A stretch of DNA of 64,000 nt from Candidatus Sphingomonas phytovorans. GTDB taxonomy: Bacteria; Pseudomonadota; Alphaproteobacteria; Sphingomonadales; Sphingomonadaceae. Each line of letters starts with the position of its first letter. Position 1 is the stretch's first letter. The notes under the pieces were generated by a model. That model made no database searches. It worked only from the letters and a program-made list of their open reading frames with translations, and had not been told where the DNA came from. This document shows positions 56,632-64,000 of this stretch, in pieces. Position numbers and translations under genes: made by a program. The stretch covers positions 3,722,501 through 3,786,500 of the forward strand of contig CP119314.1 in assembly GCA_029202385.1 (NCBI GenBank). Reading direction: 5' to 3'.

Positions 56632-56807
56632 CAGGACAGGTTTGCAAATGCGGGAAATGATGAAGGTCGGGCACAGCCACTGTGACCAAACCCGTTATCA
56701 TGGTTACCGCAATGCGCGGCGCGCGGACGGCGATACGCATGGACGGCGTCGCACGACCGCGCGAGCACATGCGGCTGGAAGAAAGCGCGCCATTCATGAC
56801 TGGTCAT
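56598..56807 (-). CDS. Possible small Cys-rich ORF coupled to the nucleotidyltransferase gene
   Basis: 69 codons starting MTSHEWRAFFQPHVLARSCD. Its ATG overlaps the nucleotidyltransferase stop (ATGA) and its end overlaps the Dsb-fusion start. It has six Cys (for example LSCCSTATLPC). No family is recognised. It fills the only gap in the operon, where other lasso clusters usually have the B2 peptidase, but it does not look like one. It may be spurious. Confidence 0.25.
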   Translation of the reverse strand: MTSHEWRAFFQPHVLARSCDAVHAYRRPRAAHCGNHDNGFGHSGCARPSSFPAFANLSCCSTATLPCQQ

Positions 56808-58024
56808 GCTTCGCCTCGTCCGTTCGACGCCCGCGCCGCATTGCCGATCTTGCGGAAGAGATAGGCCACCGGCCGTCGCACGAACAGAAACGGGATCATG
56901 ACGTCCGGCATGTTCCAGTCCCGCCAATCCTTCTCCCGGTAGAAGAGCCGGCCGAGTTCGATCGCGACATAGCGCGGCCGGCGCTTGAGCAGCAGGCGGT
57001 AGAGCGTCGGGCGCAGCGCATTGCCCGCTGCCTGGATGGTCTCCCGGCTCTGCCGCGCAGTGCTGATCGCCAGTGCCATGTCAGCCAGCCGCACGCCATG
57101 GCGATCCTTGCCGGCTTCCTCCACCAGCGCGGCCGGCATGCCGGCCGCAATAGCCTCGATCAGCAGGATCCAGCTATGCACCAAGCTGGTCGTGCCCATG
57201 CGGCGCGCCGTGGCGCGGAGCGCTTCGATCTGCGCGGCGTCGGCCCGGCCCAGCAGCATTGCCAGGTCGGCGGCCCATTTCCAGCGCTCCCAGCCATGCC
57301 GTGCGGCATGCACGCCGAGATAATAAGGCAGATCAGCGCCACCGAGCGTCGAGACGGTGAAATCGCCCATCGCCACCGTGCCGCGGCGCTGCCACAGAGA
57401 CGCGAAATCGGCCTCGACGATTGCGGTATTCGCGGACAATTTGTGATGCCGCTCGATGGTGATCCCGCTCGCTGGATGGACGAATTTCTCCTCATGCGTG
57501 AAGCGCGCACGCACGCTGCGCTGGCGTTCGGTGAGGTGCGCGGGGATAGCGGGCGCCTCGCATCCCAGATCGCGCAGCAGCCGATCGAGCCTGTCCGCCG
57601 ATTGCGGATCGACCAGCAAGTCAAGGTCATGCGCCTCGCGGATCAACGGGTCGCCATATAGCTGGACCGAGAGGCAAACCCCCTTGAGCACGATCAGGTC
57701 GAGGCCTTGCTGCGCGGCACGTCGGGAGATTTCGCGAAGCAGCCTGAGTTGTTCGATAGCGCGGACGATGCAAAGCCGCTCGGCTTCCTCATAAGCCGCG
57801 CGCTGGGAGGCGTCGACGTCCGGCCACCCTGCCGCGCGCAAGGCCATCGCCGTCATCGGGCGGAGTTTATATTGCCATGCCCAGTGATGCAGCGCCTTGT
57901 GATCCAGGTCGACAAACCATTCGGCCGGCCAGTGACGGTTCGCGCCTATCGACCAGTTCGTTCCGGCGATCCTGCCGATGAGTCGTTGTTCGACGCTCAT
58001 ATCGGCAGCGAGACGGTCAATCAC
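56804..58024 (-). CDS. Nucleotidyltransferase family protein (NTP_transf_5 type)
   Basis: About 406 aa. LIVLKGVCLSVQLYGDPLIR and EAHDLDLLVDPQSADRLDRL are the GG/S-type nucleotidyltransferase motif of PF14907; FTHEEKFVHPASGITIERHH follows. Such proteins accompany HprK-like kinases and PqqD-like proteins in many RiPP clusters. The start is GTG 58024 or ATG 58000 (MSVEQRLIGRIAG). It is the first gene of the operon. Confidence 0.82.
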   Translation of the reverse strand: MIDRLAADMSVEQRLIGRIAGTNWSIGANRHWPAEWFVDLDHKALHHWAWQYKLRPMTAMALRAAGWPDVDASQRAAYEEAERLCIVRAIEQLRLLREISRRAAQQGLDLIVLKGVCLSVQLYGDPLIREAHDLDLLVDPQSADRLDRLLRDLGCEAPAIPAHLTERQRSVRARFTHEEKFVHPASGITIERHHKLSANTAIVEADFASLWQRRGTVAMGDFTVSTLGGADLPYYLGVHAARHGWERWKWAADLAMLLGRADAAQIEALRATARRMGTTSLVHSWILLIEAIAAGMPAALVEEAGKDRHGVRLADMALAISTARQSRETIQAAGNALRPTLYRLLLKRRPRYVAIELGRLFYREKDWRDWNMPDVMIPFLFVRRPVAYLFRKIGNAARASNGRGEA

Positions 58025-58071
58025 GAAGCCGCCATAGCCAACCCATTCGCAGAGGCCAACCTGTTCAGGTG

Positions 58072-58200
58072 CCCGGCCAACCCGACAACACCATCCGGCT
58101 GATGCGCAACACGATCGGCGTGGAGGATGCTGACGATCTGATCGCTGCCTTCAGGCGGGTGCTGGATGCGATCCGACTGCGGGATCAGGTTTTGAGCTAA
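58072..58200 (+). pseudogene. Rearranged fragment of the metZ-like gene
   Basis: 58072-58086 is identical to bases 50675-50689 of the intact gene. 58087-58119 is identical to 50913-50945. From 58112 to 58173 it continues as the gene's 3' end (51358-51419), with 6 differences in 59 positions by my count over 51361-51419. The second junction lies in the 8-base sequence CGATCGGC, present at both sites in the intact gene (50938-50945 and 51358-51365), and keeps the frame. The normal stop is changed to CGA and the frame runs to TAA at 58198. Clearly a remnant with internal deletions. Confidence 0.88.
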
Positions 58201-58239
58201 GGAGAAATGAGGGGGAGACGCTATTGCCGGCCCCCGTCA

Positions 58240-58995
58240 TCAGCCCTGGCGCTTCAACACCCAGTTCACCCCATTCTCCACCTGCCTCAGGAACCACGGG
58301 TCCTGATACGCCTCCACCGTGTGTCCCATCGCGGTGTAGAATACGCGTCCGCCCTCGAATTCGTGCACCCAGGACACCGGATTGGGATTGGCGTCGGGCT
58401 CGCCGATCGACGCCGGATCGACCGTCGAGAGCAGGTGCATCCGCGGATCGTAATCGTCGAAATAATACCATTCGTCGGCATGCCGGCTGACCGGTGCCAG
58501 CCCCTTGTTCGCCGGATGCTTCAGGTCGGCCAGCGTCACCACCCCTTCGGGCGTTCCCTTGGGGTGGCGGATGAAGCGGGCACCGAACAGCTTGCCGTAC
58601 CATGGCCAGCTATAGTGCGAATCCGCCGCGGCATGGATGCCGACGACCCCACCCCCGCGATGGACGAAGGCCTGGAACGCGTCGCGCCGCGTGCCGGTCA
58701 GCCATTCCGAGGTCGGATCGTCATGCTTGCTGGTGTTGCTGAGCAGGATGATCGCCGCCACGTCCTTCAGCCCGTCATTGCTGAACACCGCCGGATCGGC
58801 GCTCGCGATCATCGTCACGCCCATCTTCTTGCCCAGCGCCTGCAGCGCGACGACGCCCGGCTCGATCGAGGCGTGGCGATAGCCGGTCGAATAGGAAAAG
58901 ATCAGGACGCGCGGCGCGTCCTTCGCCCAGGCAGCGCCGCCCATCAGGGTCATGGCACCGGCCAGGATCGCCAGCAGGCGAAGCAGATATCTCAT
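58240..58995 (-). CDS. ThuA domain-containing protein
   Basis: 251 aa with signal peptide MRYLLRLLAILAGAMTLMGG ending near AWAK. VLIFSYSTGYRHASIEPGVV, AAIILLSNTSKHDDPTSEW, AFVHRGGGVVGIHAAADSHY and FYTAMGHTVEAYQDPWF match ThuA (trehalose-utilisation type, glutamine-amidotransferase-like fold). GGAGGATCGACG precedes the ATG. Role unknown; such proteins are often near GMC oxidoreductases in sugar-modifying loci, which is the case here. Confidence 0.9.
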   Translation of the reverse strand: MRYLLRLLAILAGAMTLMGGAAWAKDAPRVLIFSYSTGYRHASIEPGVVALQALGKKMGVTMIASADPAVFSNDGLKDVAAIILLSNTSKHDDPTSEWLTGTRRDAFQAFVHRGGGVVGIHAAADSHYSWPWYGKLFGARFIRHPKGTPEGVVTLADLKHPANKGLAPVSRHADEWYYFDDYDPRMHLLSTVDPASIGEPDANPNPVSWVHEFEGGRVFYTAMGHTVEAYQDPWFLRQVENGVNWVLKRQG

Positions 58996-59123
58996 CGTCG
59001 ATCCTCCCCACGGTCCACGCCTGTGCGTGATACCGGTAACGCGAAGGGCTGGACAAGCCCCGCCCCGCCCGGCAGTCTGGCGTGCAAGCGGGAAGCGCAC
59101 AAGCGCTCTGATGCGATGAGAGG

Positions 59124-59693
59124 ATGATGGAGAGGATGATGGAGACGGCCGAAAGCCGAGCGTTCGATCGCCGGGCACTCCTGCGAAGCGCGATCCTGCT
59201 GGTCGGCGGCACCCTTGCCGGCCTGCCCGACCTCGCTGTTGCGATCGCTCCCACCAAAGCCTTTTTCACGCCGGCCGAGCGCGCCCTGCTCGATGCCGTC
59301 TGCGGCGCGCTGATCCCGCGCACCGACACACCCGGCGCGATCGAGGCCGGCGTGCCCGGCTTCATCGACGCGATGATGAGCAACTGGGCCGCGCCGGGCA
59401 CCGCCGCCGGCTTCCGCGCCGTGCTGGCGAAGATCGATGCCGAGGCCCGCGCCGCGACCGGCAAGGGCTTCGCTGCGCTGAGCACCGGTCAGCGCGACAC
59501 AAGGCTCGCCGCCTTCGACGCCGCCGCCTTCGCGGCGAAGGACCAGGCCTGGCGCCGCTTCAGGAATCTCGCCCTGACCGGCTATTATCTGTCGGAGGCC
59601 GGCGCGACGCGGGAGCTTCGGTACGAATTGTCCCCGGGGGTCTGGGAACCGGGCATGAAGATGGGGCCCGACACGCGCGCCTGGGCAGTCTGA
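59124..59693 (+). CDS. Gluconate 2-dehydrogenase subunit 3 family protein
   Basis: Up to 189 aa. FDRRALLRSAILLVGGTLAG is a Tat-like signal. FFTPAERALLDAVCGALIPR and TDTPGAIEAGVPGFIDAMMS are signatures of the small subunit of membrane-bound FAD gluconate or related sugar dehydrogenases. Several ATGs are possible (59124, 59127, 59136, 59139); the last has GGAGAGG at the best spacing. It is followed within about 20 bases by the GMC oxidoreductase, its expected partner. Confidence 0.87.
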   Translation: MMERMMETAESRAFDRRALLRSAILLVGGTLAGLPDLAVAIAPTKAFFTPAERALLDAVCGALIPRTDTPGAIEAGVPGFIDAMMSNWAAPGTAAGFRAVLAKIDAEARAATGKGFAALSTGQRDTRLAAFDAAAFAAKDQAWRRFRNLALTGYYLSEAGATRELRYELSPGVWEPGMKMGPDTRAWAV

Positions 59694-59715
59694 CCAACAT
59701 CATCGGGGAATGAGC

Positions 59716-61404
59716 ATGAGCTTCGACGCGATCGTCATCGGATCGGGGATGAGCGGCGGCTGGGCCGCGAAGGAATTGACCGAACGCGGGCTCAAGACGC
59801 TGGTCATCGAGCGCGGCCGGCATATCGAGCATGGCAGCGACTATACCGACTCGCTCTCGCCCTGGGAGATCGACAATTACGGCCAGGTCTCGGAGGCCGA
59901 GATCGAGGCGGATTATGAGGTGCAGAGCAAATGCTACGCCTTCTCCGCCGCCAACAAGCATTTCTGGGCGAAGGACAGCGACCACCCCTATTCGACGCCG
60001 GAGGACAAGCCCTTCTACTGGATTCGCGGCTATCATCTCGGCGGCCGCTCGCTGATGTGGGCGCGGCAATCCTATCGGCTGAGCGAGATGGATTTCGAAT
60101 CCAACGCGAAGGACGGCTACGGCACCGACTGGCCGATCCGTTATGCCGACATGGCACCGTGGTACGATCATGTGGAAACCTTCGCCGGCATCTCGGGCTC
60201 GGCCGAGGGTCTCCCGCAATTGCCCGACGGCAAATATCTTCCCCCCATGGCGCTGACCCCGGTCGAGGCGGAATTCGGCCGCAAGATGCAGGCTGCCTTC
60301 CCGACCCGCCGGCTGATCACCGGCCGCTGCGCGCATCTGACCGCGCCGACCCCGGAGCATGAGGCGCTTGGCCGCGGCCCCTGCCAGTACCGGTCGCTGT
60401 GCGAGCGCGGCTGCTCCTATGGCGCCTATTTCTCCAGCCTCAGCGCGACGCTGCCCGCCGCGAAGAACACCGGCAACCTCACCATCGTCACCGATGCCAT
60501 CGCCCACAGCATCATCCATGACCCGAAGACCGGCAAGGCGTCGGGCGTGCGCTTGATCGACCAGAACACGAAAGCCGGCACCGTTTACGAAGCAAAGCTG
60601 ATATTCCTCTGTGCCTCCACCATCGGCACCGCGCAGATCCTGCTGACCTCGACCTCGGACGCCTTTCCGACCGGCCTGGCCAACCGCTCCGACATGGTCG
60701 GGCGCAACCTGACCGATCATATCAGCGGCATGGGCGCGAGTGGGACCTATCCCGGCTTCGACGACATCTATCATCATGGCCGCCGCCCCAATGGCTTCTA
60801 CGTGCCGCGCTATCGCAACGTGACCGAGCCGGGCGACGGGTACACGCGCGGCTTCGGCTTCCAGGGCCGGGGGCTGCGAAGCGGCTGGCAGCGCGGCATC
60901 GGAGAACCCGGCACCGGCGCGGCGCTGAAGGCAAGGCTGCGTAAACCAGGGCCCTGGACGCTCAACCTGAACGGCTTCGGCGAAATGATGCCGCGTCCGG
61001 AGAACCGCGTGACCCTCCATCCGACCCGCACAGACAAATGGGGCATCCCGATCCCGCATATCGACGTGGAACTCGGGCCGCAGGACAGGAAGATGATCGA
61101 CCAGGCCAGTGCCGATGCCCGGACGATGCTCGAAATGGCCGGCTGCACCGACATCGTCCAGTACAAGCATTATGGTGGCCTCGGCCTCGGCATCCACGAA
61201 ATGGGCACCGCGCGCATGGGCAAGGACCCGAAGACCTCGGTGCTCAACGGGCACAACCAGGCGCATGACGTGCCGAACCTGTTCATCACCGACGGGTCGT
61301 GCATGGCCTCGTCGGGCTGCCAGAATCCGTCGCTCACCTATATGGCGATGTCGGCGCGCGGCGCGCATCATGCGGTCGAACTCCTGCGCGCCGGCAAGGC
61401 CTGA
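59716..61404 (+). CDS. GMC family FAD oxidoreductase
   Basis: About 562 aa from MSFDAIVIGSGMSGGWAAKE, the FAD-binding Gly-rich loop. IRGYHLGGRSLMWARQSYRL, RSLCERGCSYGAYFSS, FLCASTIGTAQILLTSTSDA and the C-terminal MASSGCQNPSLTYMAMSARG are typical of the GMC group that works with a gluconate 2-dehydrogenase-type subunit 3. Oxidises a sugar or alcohol in the periplasm; no cytochrome subunit is visible nearby. ATG at 59716 has GGGGAATGAGC upstream; an ATG at 59710 is also possible. Confidence 0.93.
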   Translation: MSFDAIVIGSGMSGGWAAKELTERGLKTLVIERGRHIEHGSDYTDSLSPWEIDNYGQVSEAEIEADYEVQSKCYAFSAANKHFWAKDSDHPYSTPEDKPFYWIRGYHLGGRSLMWARQSYRLSEMDFESNAKDGYGTDWPIRYADMAPWYDHVETFAGISGSAEGLPQLPDGKYLPPMALTPVEAEFGRKMQAAFPTRRLITGRCAHLTAPTPEHEALGRGPCQYRSLCERGCSYGAYFSSLSATLPAAKNTGNLTIVTDAIAHSIIHDPKTGKASGVRLIDQNTKAGTVYEAKLIFLCASTIGTAQILLTSTSDAFPTGLANRSDMVGRNLTDHISGMGASGTYPGFDDIYHHGRRPNGFYVPRYRNVTEPGDGYTRGFGFQGRGLRSGWQRGIGEPGTGAALKARLRKPGPWTLNLNGFGEMMPRPENRVTLHPTRTDKWGIPIPHIDVELGPQDRKMIDQASADARTMLEMAGCTDIVQYKHYGGLGLGIHEMGTARMGKDPKTSVLNGHNQAHDVPNLFITDGSCMASSGCQNPSLTYMAMSARGAHHAVELLRAGKA

Positions 61405-61440
61405 GACCGATTCAAATCGCGACGCGACCGTGGCAGCGAG

Positions 61441-61480
61441 GAGCGGCCGGGCGCCAGCCGGTGCCCGGCCGCTCTTTCTT
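61441..61480 (+). terminator. Intrinsic terminator of the GMC oxidoreductase gene
   Basis: GAGCGGCCGGGC and GCCCGGCCGCTC pair perfectly over 12 bp around a 10-base loop, followed by TTTCTT. Confidence 0.85.
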
Positions 61481-61559
61481 ATTGTCGGAATCTGTTGGAG
61501 GGTTTTTCGACGTCCTCAGCGGAAAAAGAATGCGCGTTCGCCCGCATTCGCCCCCCATT

Positions 61560-61650
61560 TTCCGCTGTTATTCGATAACAGGGAAAACAGCAGTCAAGCA
61601 CCTGTAAAACAGACAGGAATCCGGGCCCGAAATCCAACATAACAGCGGAA
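61560..61650 (-). repeat. Repeat copy B (about 91 bp, inverted ends TTCCGCTGTTAT...ATAACAGCGGAA)
   Basis: TTCCGCTGTTAT at 61560-61571 and ATAACAGCGGAA at 61639-61650 are perfect 12-bp inverted repeats. Read on the minus strand, its first 30 bases (TTCCGCTGTTATGTTGGATT...) and preceding T-run match copy A at 48334. The two copies lie in opposite orientation, both in gene-free DNA. Confidence 0.7.
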
Positions 61651-61720
61651 GAAAAAAGAAAGCGCGTTTCCGCCCTTTTGTCGGATCGTCGCGGCTACGC
61701 GATGGGGACGCGGGCCTCGC

Positions 61721-62836
61721 TCACGGCTTGGCTGCCGGCCGGTCGAACCCGGCAACGACATCGCCGAGCGTCTGCATCAGCGCCGCGTTGCGTTTGTCCG
61801 GCGTGTTGCCAAGACGCACCACCACGATCCCGCGACCCGGCCCGCTATCGGGGCTGGCGATCACCAGTTGCCCGAGATGACCGTCAGCCGCGACCGCGCT
61901 CGCCGGGCCCTTGCCGGGGAACAGCGTCGCCTTGCCCTCGGCGCCGCCGGGCCGGTTGAGCCAGGTCTGCGCGCCATATTCGGCGTTGGTCGGCGACGGC
62001 GTCTTCATGAAGGCCAGCCACGCCGGGTCGACTACCTGCCGACCGTCGCCCGCCTTGCCGTCGAGCAGCAGACCGCCGATCCGGCCCCAGTCGTCGAGGC
62101 TCATATGCAGGATCGATCCGCCGATCTGAGTCCCCGTGCCGTCATATTCGAGCACAGCGCTGGTGATGCCGGCCGGCCTGAACAGCCGGGCCTGCGCAAA
62201 GTCGGTATAGAGTGTCGCGCGCGTCTTCGGATCGTGGCTGTCGGTCAGCGTGCGCGCAACGATCTCGGCAAGGATGATCGTGGTCAGCGAGCTGTAGCGG
62301 AATGTGGTGCCGGGCTTCGTCTGGAGCGGATGGTCGATCGCCGCCGCCGCCATCGCGCCGGTATGGCTGACGAACAGGGTCTGGTTCGTATCCGACTTCT
62401 CGACCGGATCGCCCATTTCGATATGCTGGAGGCCGGAGGACATCTGCAGCAGATGCCGCAGCGTGATCGCAGCGCGAGGGTCGCCCGGCTTGTGCCATTC
62501 GGCGATCGGCGCCGGCGCATCGAGCTTCAGCCGGCCGTCTGTCACCAGCGCACCGACGAGCATGGCCGTCACTGTCTTCGCCATCGACCAGCTGATGAAG
62601 CGGTTCCCGTCAGAATAGCCCGGCGCATAGGCCTTGAATGCCGGGCACCCGTCCGCCGTCACCAGCACGGCGCGGGTTTCGGGATGGTCGGAGAACAACA
62701 ACCGGATCGGTGCCATCGACTTTGAAAGGTCGGCGCCCCGGCAGGCGGTGATGCTGAAGGTCGACGCGAGCGGCGGCGCATCGGTGCTCCCCAGGAGGAT
62801 GGGCACCATCGCGAGAAAGGAGGCCTTGCGTAGCAT
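61721..62836 (-). CDS. Serine hydrolase of the beta-lactamase family (class C/esterase-like)
   Basis: About 371 aa from MLRKASFLAMVPILLGSTDA, a signal peptide. ISWSMAKTVTAMLVGAL holds the SxxK motif (Ser nucleophile), YSSLTTIILAEIV stands where the YxN/YxS motif is expected, GHLGQLV near the end replaces the KTG/HxG box. Such proteins act as esterases, D-aminopeptidases or beta-lactamase-like enzymes. Longer in-frame starts (62863, 62878) exist but would overlap the divergent small gene. Confidence 0.87.
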   Translation of the reverse strand: MLRKASFLAMVPILLGSTDAPPLASTFSITACRGADLSKSMAPIRLLFSDHPETRAVLVTADGCPAFKAYAPGYSDGNRFISWSMAKTVTAMLVGALVTDGRLKLDAPAPIAEWHKPGDPRAAITLRHLLQMSSGLQHIEMGDPVEKSDTNQTLFVSHTGAMAAAAIDHPLQTKPGTTFRYSSLTTIILAEIVARTLTDSHDPKTRATLYTDFAQARLFRPAGITSAVLEYDGTGTQIGGSILHMSLDDWGRIGGLLLDGKAGDGRQVVDPAWLAFMKTPSPTNAEYGAQTWLNRPGGAEGKATLFPGKGPASAVAADGHLGQLVIASPDSGPGRGIVVVRLGNTPDKRNAALMQTLGDVVAGFDRPAAKP

Positions 62837-62861
62837 CGCCGCCACGATAGGGTACACGCCC

Positions 62862-63200
62862 ATGAAGGCAAGGCGCATCGCGATCGGTCTTGGGGTGTTG
62901 CTGCTCGCGCTGCTCGTCGCGGCGTTGCTCTATGCCCGGTCGCTCACCCCGCAGCTCCAGCTTGGTACCGGCTATGCCGCCCGCGTCGCCTGCGCCTGCC
63001 GCTATATCGGCAACCGCGACCTGAAGAGCTGCCGCGCCGATTTCGAACCAGGCATGGAGGCGATCCGCCTCTCGGACGATCCCGCGACCAAGACGGTGAC
63101 CGCCTATGTCCCGCTGATCGCCAGCCGTTCGGCAACCTATGACCCCGTCCTCGGCTGCCAGCCCGAGCCGTTCAAAGGTAAAGCGCTCAAAATCCACTAA
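62862..63200 (+). CDS. Small membrane-anchored hypothetical protein
   Basis: 112 aa. MKARRIAIGLGVLLLALLVA is an N-terminal anchor or signal. The exported part has Cys in VACACRYIGNR, LKSCRADFEP and VLGCQPEPFK. I recall similar unnamed proteins next to serine hydrolases in sphingomonads but cannot assign a function. It is divergent from the serine hydrolase gene, with about 25 bases between the preferred starts. Confidence 0.7.
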   Translation: MKARRIAIGLGVLLLALLVAALLYARSLTPQLQLGTGYAARVACACRYIGNRDLKSCRADFEPGMEAIRLSDDPATKTVTAYVPLIASRSATYDPVLGCQPEPFKGKALKIH

Positions 63201-63255
63201 CCCCTCTCCCAGCGGGAGAGGGAGGGCCCCAAGCAAAGCTTGGGAGGGTGAGGGT
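63201..63255. repeat. REP-like palindromic sequence between converging genes
   Basis: CCCTCTCCCAGCGGGAGAGGG (63203-63223) is a near-perfect palindrome and CCAAGCAAAGCTTGG (63229-63243) another, followed by GAGGGTGAGGGTGA. This is a common layout of extragenic palindromes in this group. It separates the converging 112-aa gene and mnmA. Confidence 0.55.
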
Positions 63256-63285
63256 GACGGATCGCCAACAAAGACGAAAAGGACT

Positions 63286-64000
63286 TCAGGCCGCGATCAG
63301 CGCCCGCTCGGTTTCTTCGATCCACCCCCCACCGAGCACGCGCTCCCTGGCATACAGCACCGCCGCCTGCCCCGGCGCGACGCCATATTCGGGCGAATCG
63401 AACACCACCCTGTCGCCGATCAGCCGTGCCGGCACCGGCTTGGCCAGCGAGCGCACCTTGGCGGTCAGCGGCCCGTGATGATCGCCGCCGATCCAGTTGA
63501 TGTCGGACAGCCGCGCAGCTTCCACCGCCAGCGCGCTCTTCGGCCCGACCACCAGCCGGCGACTCTCCGGCTCGAGCCGGACGACATAAAGCGGCTCAGG
63601 CGTCCCGCCGATCTCCAGTCCGCGCCGCTGGCCGACGGTGAAATGGATCAGCCCGCGATGCCGCCCGAGCGTGCGCCCGCCCTCGTCGACGATCTCGCCG
63701 CTGGTGTCGGCCTCCGGCCGCAGCTTCTTGACCAGCGAGGCATAGTCGCCATCGGGCACGAAGCAGATGTCCTGGCTGTCGGGCTTCGCTGCCACGCCAA
63801 GACCGAGTTCGGCCGCGAGCTCGCGCACCCGGGTCTTGGGCAGCCCGCCGAGCGGAAAGCGGAGATAGTCGAGCTGGTCCTGAGTCGTCGCGAACAGGAA
63901 ATAGCTCTGGTCGCGCGCGGGATCGACCGCGCGGTGCAGCTCGGCGCCCGCCGCCGCCTCGACACGGCGCACATAATGGCCGGTCGCCAGGCAATCGGCG
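63286..64000 (-). CDS. mnmA: tRNA-specific 2-thiouridylase (3' part, cut by window end)
   Basis: The last about 238 residues of MnmA, which thiolates U34 of tRNA-Lys, -Glu and -Gln. [40 protein letters not shown] (with the second catalytic Cys) and [15 protein letters not shown] are diagnostic, and the C-terminal beta-barrel domain is intact. The frame is open to base 64000; the N-terminal PP-loop and first catalytic Cys lie outside the window. Confidence 0.95.
   Translation of the reverse strand, partial: ADCLATGHYVRRVEAAAGAELHRAVDPARDQSYFLFATTQDQLDYLRFPLGGLPKTRVRELAAELGLGVAAKPDSQDICFVPDGDYASLVKKLRPEADTSGEIVDEGGRTLGRHRGLIHFTVGQRRGLEIGGTPEPLYVVRLEPESRRLVVGPKSALAVEAARLSDINWIGGDHHGPLTAKVRSLAKPVPARLIGDRVVFDSPEYGVAPGQAAVLYARERVLGGGWIEETERALIAA

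Larger units (their letters stand above)
61405..61720. other. Gene-free interval, 316 bp
   Basis: Between the GMC oxidoreductase and the converging serine hydrolase. It holds a strong terminator and repeat copy B, both listed separately, and a further box CAGCGGAAAAAGAA at 61518-61531 that resembles the ends of copy B. No coding frame is convincing. Confidence 0.6.

Noticed and set aside
56632..56803. A B2-type (transglutaminase-like) peptidase in the gap of the RiPP operon
   Set aside because: None of the three minus-strand frames shows the Cys/His/Asp pattern of B2 proteins, and the gap is too short for the usual 130-150 residues.

Overview
The window is GC-rich, densely packed chromosomal DNA from an alphaproteobacterium, most likely a Sphingomonas or a close relative. 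This rests on three large TonB-dependent receptors, a purE-purK pair, the xseA / DUF2093 / M23 run divergent from purD, an acetoacetyl-CoA reductase, and many short 'hypothetical' periplasmic proteins of sphingomonad style. I see no rRNA, complete tRNA, CRISPR array, transposase or integrase.

0-15 kb: housekeeping and cell-envelope genes. These are an M14 carboxypeptidase (cut by the window start), a dienelactone hydrolase, gpmA, purE-purK, a secreted M16 peptidase, a penicillin-acylase-type Ntn hydrolase, a TonB-dependent receptor, and clpB behind a convincing heat-shock promoter.

15-29 kb: an accessory block with two modules on the minus strand. Each has a very large TonB-dependent receptor, a strong intrinsic terminator, and then genes for protein-modifying-type enzymes carrying TPR or Sel1-like repeats. 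Module one has a TPR-sulfotransferase, a TPR-aspartyl/asparaginyl hydroxylase and a TPR-2OG-Fe(II) oxygenase, translationally coupled. Module two has a Sel1-like prolyl-4-hydroxylase. A small secreted protein lies between them on the plus strand.

29-48 kb: mostly core genes. These include an M23 endopeptidase, DUF2093, xseA, purD, a CorC/HlyC-type CBS protein, an OmpA-family lipoprotein, tadA, rpmB, phbB, hemH, an orphan molybdenum hydroxylase large subunit, an acyl-CoA synthetase, lgt, a MidA-type methyltransferase, two tandem GNATs and pgeF. Many neighbours overlap by ATGA or GTGA.

48-58 kb: the most unusual part. A low-GC right-handed beta-helix (Pectate_lyase_3) gene and a PLP-dependent cystathionine-synthase-family gene (metZ-like) are followed by a lasso-peptide-like RiPP locus. 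The locus encodes a 55-aa precursor with two core cysteines, an asparagine-synthetase-like cyclase, a PqqD-type leader-binding protein, an HPr-kinase-like enzyme, a nucleotidyltransferase and, unexpectedly, a membrane protein that joins a DsbB-like half to a DsbA-like thioredoxin half. The locus is bounded by metZ on one side and a rearranged fragment of metZ on the other. A tRNA-3'-end-like fragment lies just inside the metZ side. No leader peptidase (B2) or ABC exporter is visible.

58-64 kb: a ThuA-domain protein, a gluconate-2-dehydrogenase subunit 3 / GMC oxidoreductase pair, a serine beta-lactamase-like hydrolase, a small anchored protein and the 3' part of mnmA. Two related, roughly 90-bp repeats with inverted ends (near 48.4 and 61.6 kb, in opposite orientation) bracket the 48-61 kb accessory stretch.
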